Below, in pieces: positions 37,235-46,403 of a stretch of 64,000 nucleotides of DNA (its first letter is position 1; every line of letters starts with the position of its first letter). Position numbers and translations under genes: made by a program. Source of the stretch: JAATFS01 sp037145635 (lineage in GTDB: Bacteria; Pseudomonadota; Gammaproteobacteria; Xanthomonadales; Xanthomonadaceae); NCBI GenBank assembly GCA_037145635.1, contig JBBCXB010000004.1, positions 248,001-312,000 on the forward strand, written 5' to 3'. The notes beneath the pieces were generated by a model that saw only the letters and a list, made by a program, of their open reading frames with translations, ran no database searches and was not told the origin of the DNA.

Positions 37235-38925
37235 GCGCGCCGCTGCCGTCGCTGCGCGACGTGTTCCGGCGCCACCGCGCGCGCCTGTGGCTGTCGGCGC
37301 TGCTGACCGGGCTGACCCTGCTGGCGGGGGTCGGCCTGCTGGGGCTGTCCGGCGCGTTCCTCACCGCCGCCGCGCTGGCCGGCGCCGCCGGCATGGCCAG
37401 CGGCTTCAACTTCTTCTCGCCGTCGGCCGGCATCCGTGCGCTGACGATCGCGCGCATCGTCTCGCGCTACGGCGAAAAGCTGGTCGGCCACGACGCCACC
37501 CTGCGCATCGCCCGCGACCTGCGCGTGTGGTTCTTCCGCCGCGCCCTGCCGCTGGCGCCCGGACGGCTGTCGGCCACCCGCACCGGCGATCTGCTGGCGC
37601 GGCTGATGTCGGACATCGGCGAGGTCGATGGTCTGGCCGTGCGCGCCCTGGTGCCGCTGGCCGCGTTGCTCGGCATCGGCGTGGCCGGCGTGGCCGCGGC
37701 GGCCCTGATCTACTGGCCGGCGGCGCTGCTGCTCGCGCTGCTCGGCGCGGCGATCGGCCTGCTGGTGCCGTGGCAGGTGGCGCGTGGCGGCCAGGCCCGC
37801 GAGCAGGCGCGCGCGGCGCAGCGCACCACGCTGCGCACGGCGGCCTTCGAAGGGCTGGAAGGCGCGCCCGACCTGGCCGCGGTGCAGGCCGACGACGCCT
37901 GGATCGCGCGCGTGGACGCGGCGGCGCTGGCGGTGAGCCACGGCGACCGGCGGCTGCGTGCCAAGCTGATCGCCGGCACCCTGCTGCATTCGGCCTGCGG
38001 CGCCCTCGGCCTGGTGGCGATGCTGGCGCTGGCCCTGGGCGCGGCCCAGCGCGGGGCGATCGAGCCGGCGCTGGCCGCCGCGCTGGTGTTCCTGGCCCTG
38101 GCGCTGCTGGACGTGTGGGCGGGCGCCGGCCTGGCCTGGCAGGCCCTGCAGTCGGGGCGGGTGGCCGCGCAGCGCCTGCAGGCCGTCGTGGCACCGGCGC
38201 CGGCGGTGGCCGACCCGGCACGCCCCTGTCCGCCGCCGGTCGCCGGCGAACTGCGCCTGGAGGCGGTCGACTTCGCCTGGCCGGACACCGGCCGTGCGGT
38301 GCTGCGCGGGCTCGACCTGCAGGTGGCGCCGGGCGAGCGGATCGCGATCGGCGGCGACAGCGGCGGCGGCAAGACCACGCTGTCCGCGCTGCTGCTGCGG
38401 CTGTGGGATCCCACGCAGGGACGCATCAGTTTCGGCGGGGTCGACCTGCGCGAGATGGCGCAGGCGCAATGGCACGCCTGCATCGCCTGGCTGCCGCAGA
38501 ACGCGCCGGTGTTCGCCGGCAGCGTGCGCGAGAACCTGGCGCTCGGCGACCCGGCCGCCGACGATGCGGCCCTGTGGGACGTGCTGGACCAGGTGCGCCT
38601 GCGGGCCTGGGCGACCGCGCAGGGCGGGCTGGACACCTGGGTCGGCGAGAACGGCGCCACCCTGTCGGCCGGACAGGCGCGCCGGCTCGCCCTGGCGCGC
38701 GCGCTGCTGCGCAAGGCGCCGATCCTGCTGCTCGACGAACCGACCGAGGGCCTGGACGTGGACACCGCGCATGCGCTGCTGCTCGACCTGGCGGCGGCGC
38801 TCGGCGACCGCAGCCTGGTGATGATCAGCCACGACGCGCTGCCGGACGGCGTGGTGCACCGGCGCTACCGGCTGCAGCGGGGGCGGCTGCAGTGTGCCGA
38901 CGCCGACGGCGGTAGCGACGCCTGA
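37231..38925 (+). CDS. cydC: Cysteine/glutathione ABC exporter subunit CydC
   Basis: Partner of CydD. The 564-residue protein has the membrane domain with IARIVSRYGEKLVGHDATLRI (typical of CydC), and an ATPase domain with Walker A IGGDSGGGKTTLSALLL, signature TLSAGQARRLALARALL and Walker B PILLLDEPTEGLDVD. The Walker A has Asp-Ser-Gly-Gly-Gly-Lys-Thr in place of the commoner GSGKS but keeps the Lys-Thr. ATGA coupling to cydD. Confidence 0.94.
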
Positions 38926-38928
38926 CCG

Positions 38929-40041
38929 CTAGAGCGCCTGCAGGAAGTCGGCCAGCGCCGGCCCGAAGCGCGCGAAGTCCACCAGGAAGGCGTCGTGGCC
39001 CTGCGGCGAATCCAGCCCGACGAAGCGCGCGTCGGCACCGCCGGCGCGCAGGCCGTCGGCGATCTGCTGCTGCTGCTGCACCGGGAACAGGATGTCGGTG
39101 TTGGCGCCGATCGCCAGCGCGCGCTCGACGCGGATACGGGCCAGGCCGGCCAGCACGTCGCCGCCGGCGTACTCGGCCAGGTCGAACCAGTCCATCGAGC
39201 GGCTCAGGTACAGGTAGCAGTTCGGATCGAAGAAGCGCACGAAGCGGCGCGCATGCCCTTCCAGGTAGCTCTCCACCTGGAACTCCAGGCCGAACGGATC
39301 TTCGTCGGCCTGATCCGAATCCAGCCGCACGCGGCCGAAGCGGCCGTCCCACTCCAGCGCCGAGCGGTAGGTGATGACGCCCAGCTTGCGGGCCATGCGC
39401 ATCCCCGATTCCGGGTAGCGGTCCTCGCCATAGTGGCCGCCGTTCCAGTCCGGGTCCAGGCGGATCGCCTCGCGCTGCAGCGAGCGGATCGCGATCGAGA
39501 ACGGCAGAGCCTGGGCGCTGCCGGAGATGTTGACGTGGCTGCGCGCGATGCCGGGATGCCGCAGCAGCAGCGCGAGCGCGGTCATGCCGCCCATCGAGTT
39601 GCCGATCAGGCACGCCAGCTGCCCGATGCCGAGCGCGCGCACCACGTCGGCGGCGGCGTCGGCCACGTCCTCGATCGACAGTTCCGGAAACGCCAGCCGG
39701 TAGGGCGCGCCGGTGGCCGGGTCGCGCGAGGCCGGGCCGGTGGACCCCTTGCAGCTGCCGAGCGAGTTCACGCAGACCACGAACCAGCGGTCGGTGTCGA
39801 TCGGCTTGCCGGGCCCCAGCATCGCCTCCCACCAGCCGGGCTCGGGGTCGTCGGCGTTGCGCGCGGCGTGCGCGTTGGGCGACAGGCCGGTGACGATCAA
39901 CACGGCGTTGCCGGCCGTGGCGTCGAGGCGGCCCCAGGTCTCGTAGGCGACACGCGCGCCATGCAGCTGGCCGCCACGCTTCATCGGAAAGGGCGAGGGC
40001 AGCGCGTGGAAACGGCTGCCGGGTGGGATGAATTCGGTCAT
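38929..40041 (-). CDS. MetX-family acyltransferase, probable L-serine O-succinyltransferase
   Basis: Alpha/beta-hydrolase acyltransferase with Ser nucleophile in LIGNSMGGMTAL, an Asp in GANTDILFPV and His in SPQGHDAFL. The 370 residues align with MetX homoserine O-acetyltransferases, but Xanthomonadales members of this family have been assigned as serine O-succinyltransferases feeding cysteine synthesis, and this sequence (LSPNAHAARN, GSCKGSTGPASRDPATG) is of that type. Homoserine O-acyltransferase remains possible. Its end nearly touches the convergent cydC. A likely leaderless start is noted separately. Confidence 0.8.
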   Translation of the reverse strand: MTEFIPPGSRFHALPSPFPMKRGGQLHGARVAYETWGRLDATAGNAVLIVTGLSPNAHAARNADDPEPGWWEAMLGPGKPIDTDRWFVVCVNSLGSCKGSTGPASRDPATGAPYRLAFPELSIEDVADAAADVVRALGIGQLACLIGNSMGGMTALALLLRHPGIARSHVNISGSAQALPFSIAIRSLQREAIRLDPDWNGGHYGEDRYPESGMRMARKLGVITYRSALEWDGRFGRVRLDSDQADEDPFGLEFQVESYLEGHARRFVRFFDPNCYLYLSRSMDWFDLAEYAGGDVLAGLARIRVERALAIGANTDILFPVQQQQQIADGLRAGGADARFVGLDSPQGHDAFLVDFARFGPALADFLQAL

Positions 40042-40047
40042 CCGGGG

Positions 40048-40053
40048 ATTCTA
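40048..40053 (-). promoter_or_regulatory. -10 element placing transcription at the ATG
   Basis: TAGAAT on the minus strand ends six bases before the ATG of the MetX-like gene, so transcription would begin at or within one base of the start codon (leaderless). No clear -35 element is seen 17 bases upstream. Confidence 0.45.
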
Positions 40054-40329
40054 GCCGGATGCCCGTACGCGTTCCGGTCATCGAGCCACGCCGGCCGGAC
40101 CGGGCGCGCATCCGCTTGAATGCCACCTCGGATGACCGGCCTCGCCCTGCGCGGGCGGGCGCGGGCCGTCGTGACACGCCGCAGTCAGTGCCTGGGGCCT
40201 GGCCGGGTCTGCTCGGGTCCGCGGCCTCGGCTTGCCGAGGCGTCGGGCGGCCGGGGAAGGGGGCGGCCGGGAGGGGGAGCGGCCACGGGCAGCTCGCGGC
40301 GCTACTGCGCCGGTGCGCCGCGCGCCGCA

Positions 40330-41328
40330 CTACCGGCCCAGCACCAGCTCCACCGGTTCGACGGCGGGCAGCGTCACCGTCACCGGCGCCGATTCCACGT
40401 CGCCGTCCTGCGGCACCGCGTTGCCGCTGCGCGACAGGCGCGCCAGCACCTCGACCGTGCGCAGGCTGGACAGCGCCTGCGTGGGCATCGGGCTGTCGTC
40501 CTCGTCCAGCACGACCTCCAGCGGCAACTCGCGCAGCGTGTGCTTCTCGACCGCCACCGGCATCGGCGGCCCGCCGGGCACCCGGGCGATCACGAACACC
40601 TGCGTGTCGCCGTCCGAACGCGCGCGCGCGGCCAGCGCGGGGCCCAGGCGGACGCGGACCGTCAGCCGTGCAGCGCCTGCCGGCGCCGCGGCGAGCGCCG
40701 GCAGGCCGGCGTCGCGGCGCGCGAGATCGATCTGCTCGCGCAGCCCGCCGCGCGTGCGTGCATCGACCTGGTCGAGCAGCGGCTGCCACAGCGCGGCCGC
40801 GGCCGCCGGCTGTCCCGCCTGGCGGCGCGCCACGCCGAGGAACCAGCGCGCCCGCTGGTGGGTCGGCTGCAGCGCCAGGGCACGTTCGAGCAGTTGCACC
40901 GCCGCCGCGTCCAGGCGCTGGTCCGGCGCGGCGAGCATGCGCGCCTGCGCCGCGGCCACCAGCACCTCCGGTGCATCCGGCTGCAACGCCGCGGCGCGGG
41001 CGAAGGCTTCGCGCGCCTCGGCAAACTTCTGCTCGCTGCTCAGCGAACGCCCGAGCAGCAGCCAGCCCTCCACCTGTTCCGGATGGCGCGCCAGGGCGGT
41101 GCGCAACTGCGCGATGGCCTCGTCCAGGGTGCGCGGCGGCACCTCGGCCGCGGCCTGCGGCTGCAGCGCCGCGGGCGTGCCGACCAGCCGGTAGAGCGCG
41201 AACACGCTGCCCGCCAGCGCGAGCGCCATCAGCCCCGTCGCCGTGCGCGAACCGCGCCACAGCGGCGCCAGCACCGCGCCCAGGGCCAGCAGCGAGAGCA
41301 GGGCGGCGCAGGCGACGAAGCCGGTCAT
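40330..41328 (-). CDS. ccmI: Cytochrome c maturation protein CcmI
   Basis: Apocytochrome c chaperone of the haem-ligation complex. The 332-residue protein begins with two transmembrane segments (LLSLLALGAVLAPLWRG and LMALALAGSVFALYRL). After them come TPR-like repeats from about residue 65 (DEAIAQLRTALARHPEQVEGWLLLG, EAREAFARAAALQPDAPEVL) and a C-terminal beta domain (VFVIARVPGGPPMPVAVEK), as in the fused CcmI/CycH type. TGATG overlap with ccmH. Last gene of the ccm operon. Confidence 0.9.
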   Translation of the reverse strand: MTGFVACAALLSLLALGAVLAPLWRGSRTATGLMALALAGSVFALYRLVGTPAALQPQAAAEVPPRTLDEAIAQLRTALARHPEQVEGWLLLGRSLSSEQKFAEAREAFARAAALQPDAPEVLVAAAQARMLAAPDQRLDAAAVQLLERALALQPTHQRARWFLGVARRQAGQPAAAAALWQPLLDQVDARTRGGLREQIDLARRDAGLPALAAAPAGAARLTVRVRLGPALAARARSDGDTQVFVIARVPGGPPMPVAVEKHTLRELPLEVVLDEDDSPMPTQALSSLRTVEVLARLSRSGNAVPQDGDVESAPVTVTLPAVEPVELVLGR

Positions 41329-41759
41329 CACCACTCCGGCTCGCGGTCGGTCGCGGCGGCGGGCGGCGCGGGACGCCGCCGTACCACGCCCAGCACCACC
41401 CATCCGCCCACCAGCAGCAGCGCCAGCGGCCCGAACCACAGCAGCCAGGTGCGCGATTCCAGCTGCGGGCGATACAGCACGAACTCGCCGTAGCGTTCCA
41501 CCAGGAAGCGCTTGATCTGCGCGTCGCTGCGGCCCTGCTGCATCAGCGCCAGTACCTCGCGGCGCAGGTCGTGGGCGATCTGCGCGTTGGAATCGGCCAG
41601 CGACTGGTTCTGGCACTGCACGCAACGCAGCTCGGCGGCCAGCGCATGGAAGCGCGCCTCCTCGGCCGCGTCGCGATAGGCGAGTGGCGACGGGTCGCCC
41701 ATCGGCTGCGCGAGGGCCGCCAGCGGGAGCAGCAGCGCGAGCAGCCAGGCGGCCCTCAT
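41328..41759 (-). CDS. ccmH: Cytochrome c maturation protein CcmH
   Basis: Thioredoxin-like thiol reductant of apocytochrome c. The 143-residue protein has a signal peptide, the redox motif LRCVQCQNQSLADSNAQIA (CxxC), the three-helix fold VGEFVLYRP-like RYGEFVLYRPQ, and one C-terminal transmembrane helix. It is the short CcmH, with the TPR part encoded separately by ccmI. ATGA overlap with ccmG. Confidence 0.95.
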   Translation of the reverse strand: MRAAWLLALLLPLAALAQPMGDPSPLAYRDAAEEARFHALAAELRCVQCQNQSLADSNAQIAHDLRREVLALMQQGRSDAQIKRFLVERYGEFVLYRPQLESRTWLLWFGPLALLLVGGWVVLGVVRRRPAPPAAATDREPEW

Positions 41760-42358
41760 TGCCGGGCGTGCAGGTCGGGCGCGTTGGTCGGGGAGCGTTC
41801 GATCTTCACCAGCGCCGGGATCAGCTGCTGCTGGATGATCGCCTCGCTCAGCATGCCGCTGTGCTTCCAGCGCACGATGCCGCGGCCGTCCACCAGGAAG
41901 GTCTCGGGCGCGGCGGCGATGCCCCAGTCGATCGCGGTGCGGCCGTCCTGGTCGGCGACCACCAGCAGGTAGGGATTGCCCAGCTGCTCCAGCCAGCGCA
42001 GCGCGTCTTCGCGGTCGTCCTTCCAGTTGTAGCCGATCACGCGCACGCGCTTGGTCAGCGCGAAGCGGCTGAGGATCGGGTGCTCCTCGCGGCAGGCCGG
42101 GCACCAGCTGCCCCACACGTTGACGATGTAGGGCGCTCCGCGCAGGTCGCGCGCATGCACCCGCACCGACGGGTCGTGCAGCAGCGGCAGCTCGAACTCG
42201 GGCGCCGGCTTGCCGATCAGCGCCGACGGCAGGCTGTCGCGGTCCGGCTCGCCGGAGCGCCTGACCGCGTAGACCAGCAGGGCGGCGAGGGCGAGCAGCA
42301 GCAGGGCGCCCGTGATCAGGGCCGCGGGCGGCAGGCGGCGGGGGCGTGGATCAGACAT
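41756..42358 (-). CDS. ccmG: Thiol:disulfide interchange protein CcmG (DsbE)
   Basis: Periplasmic membrane-anchored thioredoxin reducing apocytochrome c. 200 residues: N-terminal anchor (ALITGALLLLALAALLVYAV), then LIGKPAPEFELPLL, the active site WGSWCPACREEHP, and the family-specific GVAAAPETFLVD-like IAAAPETFLVDGRG. Its start overlaps the ccmF end by 8 bases. Confidence 0.95.
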   Translation of the reverse strand: MSDPRPRRLPPAALITGALLLLALAALLVYAVRRSGEPDRDSLPSALIGKPAPEFELPLLHDPSVRVHARDLRGAPYIVNVWGSWCPACREEHPILSRFALTKRVRVIGYNWKDDREDALRWLEQLGNPYLLVVADQDGRTAIDWGIAAAPETFLVDGRGIVRWKHSGMLSEAIIQQQLIPALVKIERSPTNAPDLHARQ

Positions 42359-44291
42359 CGGGGTTCTCCGGGGGACGACGGAAGCGCCGGTCGGTAGCGG
42401 TGACCAGCCCGCCCAGCGCCATCAGCAGCGCGCCGGACCAGATCCAGCGCACGAAAGGTTTGAGGTGCACGCGCACCGCCCAGGCATTCTGGCCCAGCGG
42501 CTCGCCCAGGGCGACGTAGACGTCGCCGAACGCGCCGGGACGGATCCCGGCCTCGGTCATGGTCTGGCCGCCGGCGGCATAGCGGCGCTTCTCCGGGTGC
42601 AGCACGCCCAAGGCGGCACCGTCGCGGAAGAGATGCAGGTGCGCGCGGTCGGACACGTAGTTGGGGCCCTGGACCTCGTCCAGGCCGTCGAAGCGCAGGG
42701 TGTAGCGCCCGATCGCCAGCGACTGCCCCGGCGCCAGCGCCACCTCGCGCTGCACGCTCAGCGATTCCACCAGCATGGCGCCGGCCAGGAACACCGCCAT
42801 GCCCAGGTGGGCGAGCAGCATGCCGGCCATCTCGGCGGTGAAGCGGCGCCCCGCCGCGCGCCAGCGGCTGGCCGCGAAGCGCAGCGTGCCCAGCAGCACC
42901 CAGCTGGCCGCGAGCACGCCGGCGCCGGTCCTGAGCCGTCCCTGCGGCGCGGCCAGCCAGGCCGCCGCCGCCGCGGCCAGCGCCAGGGCCGCCCAGGGCG
43001 CCAGCAGCGCCAGCGGACGCGACGCCTGGTCGCGCTGCCAGCGCGTCAGCGGTCCCAACGGCAGCAGCGCCACCAGCGGCGCCATCAGGATCACGAACAA
43101 GGTGGCGAAGTAGGGCGGGCCGACCGACAGCTTGCCCAGGTCCAGCGCATCGGCCAGCAGCGGGTACAGCGTGCCCAGCAGCACCATCGCGCAGGCGCAG
43201 GTCAGCAGCAGGTTGTTGAGCAGCAGCAGGGTCTCGCGCGAGGCCGGAGCGAAGCCGTGGCGGGCCTCGTCGGACGCCGCGGCCAGGCGCGGCGCGCGCA
43301 GCGCGTACAGCAGCAGCGAGCCGCCGACCACCAGCAGCAGGAAGATCAGGATGAACAGCCCGCGTGCGGGGTCGGCGGCGAAGGAATGCACGCTGGTGAG
43401 CACGCCCGAGCGCACCAGAAAGGTCCCCAGCAGCGACAGCGAGAACGCCGCGATCGCCAGCAGCAGGGTCCAGCCGGCGAAGCTGCCGCGCTTCTCGGTG
43501 ACCGCCTGCGAATGCAGCAGCGCGGTGCCCAGCAGCCAGGGCATGAAGCTGGCGTTCTCCACCGGGTCCCAGAACCACCAGCCGCCCCAGCCGAGCTCGT
43601 AGTAGGCCCACCAGCTGCCGAGCGCGATGCCGGCGGTCAGCAGCGCCCAGGCCACATTGGTCCACGGCCGCGTCCAGCGCAGCCAGCGCGCGTCCACGCG
43701 GCCCTCCAGCAGCGCGGCGATCGCGAACGCGAACGGCACCGCGAAGCCCACGTAGCCGGCGTACAGCATCGGTGGATGCACGATCAGCCCCGGGTCCTGC
43801 AGCAGCGGGTTCAGGTCCGCGCCTTCCGGCGGTGCCGGCAGCAGCCGCGCGAACGGGTTCGAGGTGAACAGCAGGAACGACAGGAAGCCCACGCTGACCA
43901 GCCCCATCACCGCCAGCACCCGTGCCCGCACCGGCGCCGGCAGCGACCGCGCGCCCAGCGCCACCGCGCCGGTCCACAGCGCCAGCACCAGCGTCCACAG
44001 CAGCAGCGAGCCCTCGTGCGCGCCCCATACCGCCGAGTAGCGGTAGGCCAGCGGCAGCAGCGAATTGGAGTTCTCGGCCACGTAGCGCACCGAGAAGTCC
44101 TGCACCAGGAAGGCGTGCGTCAGCACCGCGAAGGCGCCGGCGACCAGCGCCAGCTGCACCAGCGCCGCCGGCCGCGCCACCGCCATCCACGCCGCGTGGC
44201 CGCGCTGCGCGCCGGCCAGCGGCAGCAGCGACTGCAGCAGCGCCACCAACAGCGCCAGGATCAGCAGGATCTGGCCGAGCTCGGGAAGCAC
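42351..44291 (-). CDS. ccmF: Haem lyase subunit CcmF
   Basis: Integral membrane part of the haem-apocytochrome ligation complex. The 646-residue multi-spanning protein has the tryptophan-rich WWD-type motif WGGWWFWDPVENASFMPWL, GAHEGSLLLW, and the late TEAGIRPGAFGDVYVALGEP periplasmic loop. It starts with GTG at 44291, immediately after the ccmE stop. Confidence 0.95.
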   Translation of the reverse strand: MLPELGQILLILALLVALLQSLLPLAGAQRGHAAWMAVARPAALVQLALVAGAFAVLTHAFLVQDFSVRYVAENSNSLLPLAYRYSAVWGAHEGSLLLWTLVLALWTGAVALGARSLPAPVRARVLAVMGLVSVGFLSFLLFTSNPFARLLPAPPEGADLNPLLQDPGLIVHPPMLYAGYVGFAVPFAFAIAALLEGRVDARWLRWTRPWTNVAWALLTAGIALGSWWAYYELGWGGWWFWDPVENASFMPWLLGTALLHSQAVTEKRGSFAGWTLLLAIAAFSLSLLGTFLVRSGVLTSVHSFAADPARGLFILIFLLLVVGGSLLLYALRAPRLAAASDEARHGFAPASRETLLLLNNLLLTCACAMVLLGTLYPLLADALDLGKLSVGPPYFATLFVILMAPLVALLPLGPLTRWQRDQASRPLALLAPWAALALAAAAAAWLAAPQGRLRTGAGVLAASWVLLGTLRFAASRWRAAGRRFTAEMAGMLLAHLGMAVFLAGAMLVESLSVQREVALAPGQSLAIGRYTLRFDGLDEVQGPNYVSDRAHLHLFRDGAALGVLHPEKRRYAAGGQTMTEAGIRPGAFGDVYVALGEPLGQNAWAVRVHLKPFVRWIWSGALLMALGGLVTATDRRFRRPPENPDV

Positions 44292-44756
44292 CTAGGGCGC
44301 GTTCCCGGCCGGCGGCACCGCCACCTCGTGCTTCTGGTGCGCGGCGCCCATCTTGTCGGCCACTTCCCGCGGCATGTAGTTCTCGTCGTGCTTGGCGAGC
44401 ACGTCCTCGGCCACGAACACGCCGTCCTGCAGGCGGCCGGTGGCGATCACCGCCTGGCCCTCGCGGAACAGGTCGGGCAGGATGCGGTCGTAGCTCACCG
44501 GCAGCTGCGCATCGCCGTCGGTGACGCGGAACCGCGCCAGCAGCGCGCCGGGCGCTCGCTGGAACGAGCCCTTCTCCACCATCCCGCCGAGCCGGAAGCG
44601 CGCGTGCGCACCGGCGTCGCCGCGCAACACCTCCGAGGGCGTGTACAGGTAGGCGACGTTGCGCTGCAGCGCGGCGGCCACCAGCGCCGTCGCCAGCCCG
44701 CCGGCCAGCACCAGCGCAAGCACCAGCCACAGGCGTCGGCGCCGCTGCGGATTCAC
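44292..44756 (-). CDS. ccmE: Haem chaperone CcmE
   Basis: Periplasmic chaperone that binds haem covalently before passing it to CcmF. The 154-residue protein has one N-terminal anchor, an OB-fold body (FRLGGMVEKGSFQR, VSYDRILPDLFREGQAVIATG) and the haem-binding His in LAKHDENYMP. The start is a GTG at 44756 overlapping the ccmD stop (GTGA). Confidence 0.95.
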   Translation of the reverse strand: MNPQRRRRLWLVLALVLAGGLATALVAAALQRNVAYLYTPSEVLRGDAGAHARFRLGGMVEKGSFQRAPGALLARFRVTDGDAQLPVSYDRILPDLFREGQAVIATGRLQDGVFVAEDVLAKHDENYMPREVADKMGAAHQKHEVAVPPAGNAP

Positions 44757-44923
44757 CGCACCAGCTCCGCGTCGCTCGGCGCGGCCTGGCCGCGCGGCCG
44801 CCGCCGGCGCGCCTGCGCCTGGCGCAGTGCGCGCCGCAGCTGCCAGCGTGCGGCCAGCAGGTCCCACAGCAGCACGCCCGCGAACACGGCGTAGGCGGCG
44901 ACCACGTAGGGCAGGTAATTCAT
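44753..44923 (-). CDS. ccmD: Haem exporter accessory protein CcmD
   Basis: A 56-residue single-helix protein that helps release haem-loaded CcmE from CcmABC. It reads MNYLPYVVAAYAVFAGVLLW then a basic cytoplasmic tail rich in Arg. The ATG at 44923 overlaps the ccmC stop; a further-upstream frame would run into ccmC. Confidence 0.9.
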   Translation of the reverse strand: MNYLPYVVAAYAVFAGVLLWDLLAARWQLRRALRQAQARRRRPRGQAAPSDAELVR

Positions 44924-45672
44924 GGCGTGTGCTCCCCGAGCCGTTGCGCGACCCACTCCTTGCCGGCCTCGCGGCGCAGGTTGTCAGCGCGCGCGCGCGC
45001 CAGCAGCGAGCCGGCGAACCAGCACTTGGTGCCGGCCACCATCAGCCACAGCGGTAGCAGCATGCTGGCGTCGATGCTGGAATCGCCCAGCAGGCGGATG
45101 CTCTGGCCCTGGTGCAGCGAGTTCCACCACACCACCGAATAGCGGATCACCGGCAGCAGCGCGACCCCGACGATCGCCAGCAGCCCGGCCGCGCGCGCGG
45201 CGTTGCGGTGGTCGTCGATGGCGCGGTACAGCCCGATCACGCCCAGATACAGGAACAACAGGATCAGCTCGGTGGTCAGGCGCGGATCCCAGTCCCACCA
45301 GGTGCCCCACATCGGCTTGCCCCACAGGCTGCCGGTCACCAGCGTCACCACGGTGAAGGCCGCGCCGATCGGCGCGCATGCCATCGCCAGGATCTCGCAC
45401 AGCTTGATCCGCCAGACCAGCGCGATGGCCGCGTACAGCGCCATCAGCGCGAACACGAACAGGCTCATCCAGGCGCTCGGCACGTGGATGTAGAGGATCC
45501 GGAAGCTGTCGCCCTGCTGGTAGTCCGCCGGCACCCCGAACAGCGCCTGCCAGCCGCCCAGCCCGAACAGCACCGCCGCCGCCGCGTAGCCCCACGGCGC
45601 CCAGCGCCCGGCGAAGCGGTCGAAGACCGGCGGCGAACCGAGTTGGTGGAACCAGCGAACGATGGGATTCAT
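44920..45672 (-). CDS. ccmC: Haem exporter CcmC
   Basis: Six-helix membrane protein presenting haem to CcmE. The 250-residue protein carries the WWD motif WGTWWDWDPRLTTELILLF flanked by conserved His residues (ILYIHVPSAWMS, SLHQGQS). It begins 35 bases after ccmB. Confidence 0.95.
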   Translation of the reverse strand: MNPIVRWFHQLGSPPVFDRFAGRWAPWGYAAAAVLFGLGGWQALFGVPADYQQGDSFRILYIHVPSAWMSLFVFALMALYAAIALVWRIKLCEILAMACAPIGAAFTVVTLVTGSLWGKPMWGTWWDWDPRLTTELILLFLYLGVIGLYRAIDDHRNAARAAGLLAIVGVALLPVIRYSVVWWNSLHQGQSIRLLGDSSIDASMLLPLWLMVAGTKCWFAGSLLARARADNLRREAGKEWVAQRLGEHTP

Positions 45673-45707
45673 GCGGGGTGTTTCGGCTCTCGAGGCGAAC
45701 GGTCCAT

Positions 45708-46403
45708 TCAGCTGAGCGAAATGCGGATGGCCGCCGCGGCCGCCAGCGGCGCCAGCACCACCCCCAGCACCAGCCCCGCGGCGAGCAGCAGCAGCGCGCC
45801 GGCGGCATCCTGGCCCTGGGCGCTGGCGGCGACGCTGCCGGCTCCGAACACCAGTACCGGCACGTACAACGGCAGTGCCAGCAACGCCACGAGAATACCA
45901 GAGCGCTTCATGCCCACGGTCAGCGCCGCCACCACGGCGCCCAGCAGGCTCAGCAGCGGGGTGCCCAGCAGCAACGATGCCAGCAGGACCGGCAGGCGGT
46001 CATGCGGCAGGTGCAGCAATTCGCCCAGCAGCGGCGCCAGCACGATCAGCGGCAGCGCGGTGGTGGCCCAGTGCAGCAGCACGCGAACCGCGATCAGCCA
46101 CGCCAGCGGCACCGGCGCCAGCAGCCACTGCTCCATCGCGCCGTCCTCCACGTCGCTGCGGAACAGCGAGTCCAGCGCCAGCAGCCCGGCCAGCAGCACC
46201 GCCAGCCACAGCACCGCCGGCGCGGCCTGCGCCAGCAGCGCCGGCTGGGTGCCCAGCCCGAGCGCGAACAGCACCACGATCAGCAGCGCCAGCAGCGCCG
46301 GCTGCAGCGCATCGCCCCGGCGCCGCCACAGCATGCGCAGGTCGTGGGCGGCCAGTGCGCGCGAGGCCTGCCACAGCGACGGCACCGGAGAGGGCACGCT
46401 CAT
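45708..46403 (-). CDS. ccmB: Haem exporter membrane protein CcmB
   Basis: Membrane partner of the CcmA ATPase. The 231-residue protein has six predicted helices and the CcmB motif LDSLFRSDVEDGAMEQWLLAP near the centre; its N-terminus HDLRMLWRRRGDALQPALLALL is also typical. The ATG at 46403 overlaps the ccmA stop. Confidence 0.94.
   Translation of the reverse strand: MSVPSPVPSLWQASRALAAHDLRMLWRRRGDALQPALLALLIVVLFALGLGTQPALLAQAAPAVLWLAVLLAGLLALDSLFRSDVEDGAMEQWLLAPVPLAWLIAVRVLLHWATTALPLIVLAPLLGELLHLPHDRLPVLLASLLLGTPLLSLLGAVVAALTVGMKRSGILVALLALPLYVPVLVFGAGSVAASAQGQDAAGALLLLAAGLVLGVVLAPLAAAAAIRISLS

Noticed and set aside
40042..40329. SAM-type riboswitch before the MetX-like gene
   Set aside because: I looked for SAM riboswitch-like helices and found none; the -10 element right before the ATG leaves no room for a leader.
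38825..41260. 811-codon minus-strand open frame across cydC end, the MetX-like gene and ccmI
   Set aside because: Out of frame with recognised genes and made of Arg/Ala/Gly-rich sequence; a product of high GC with few stop codons.
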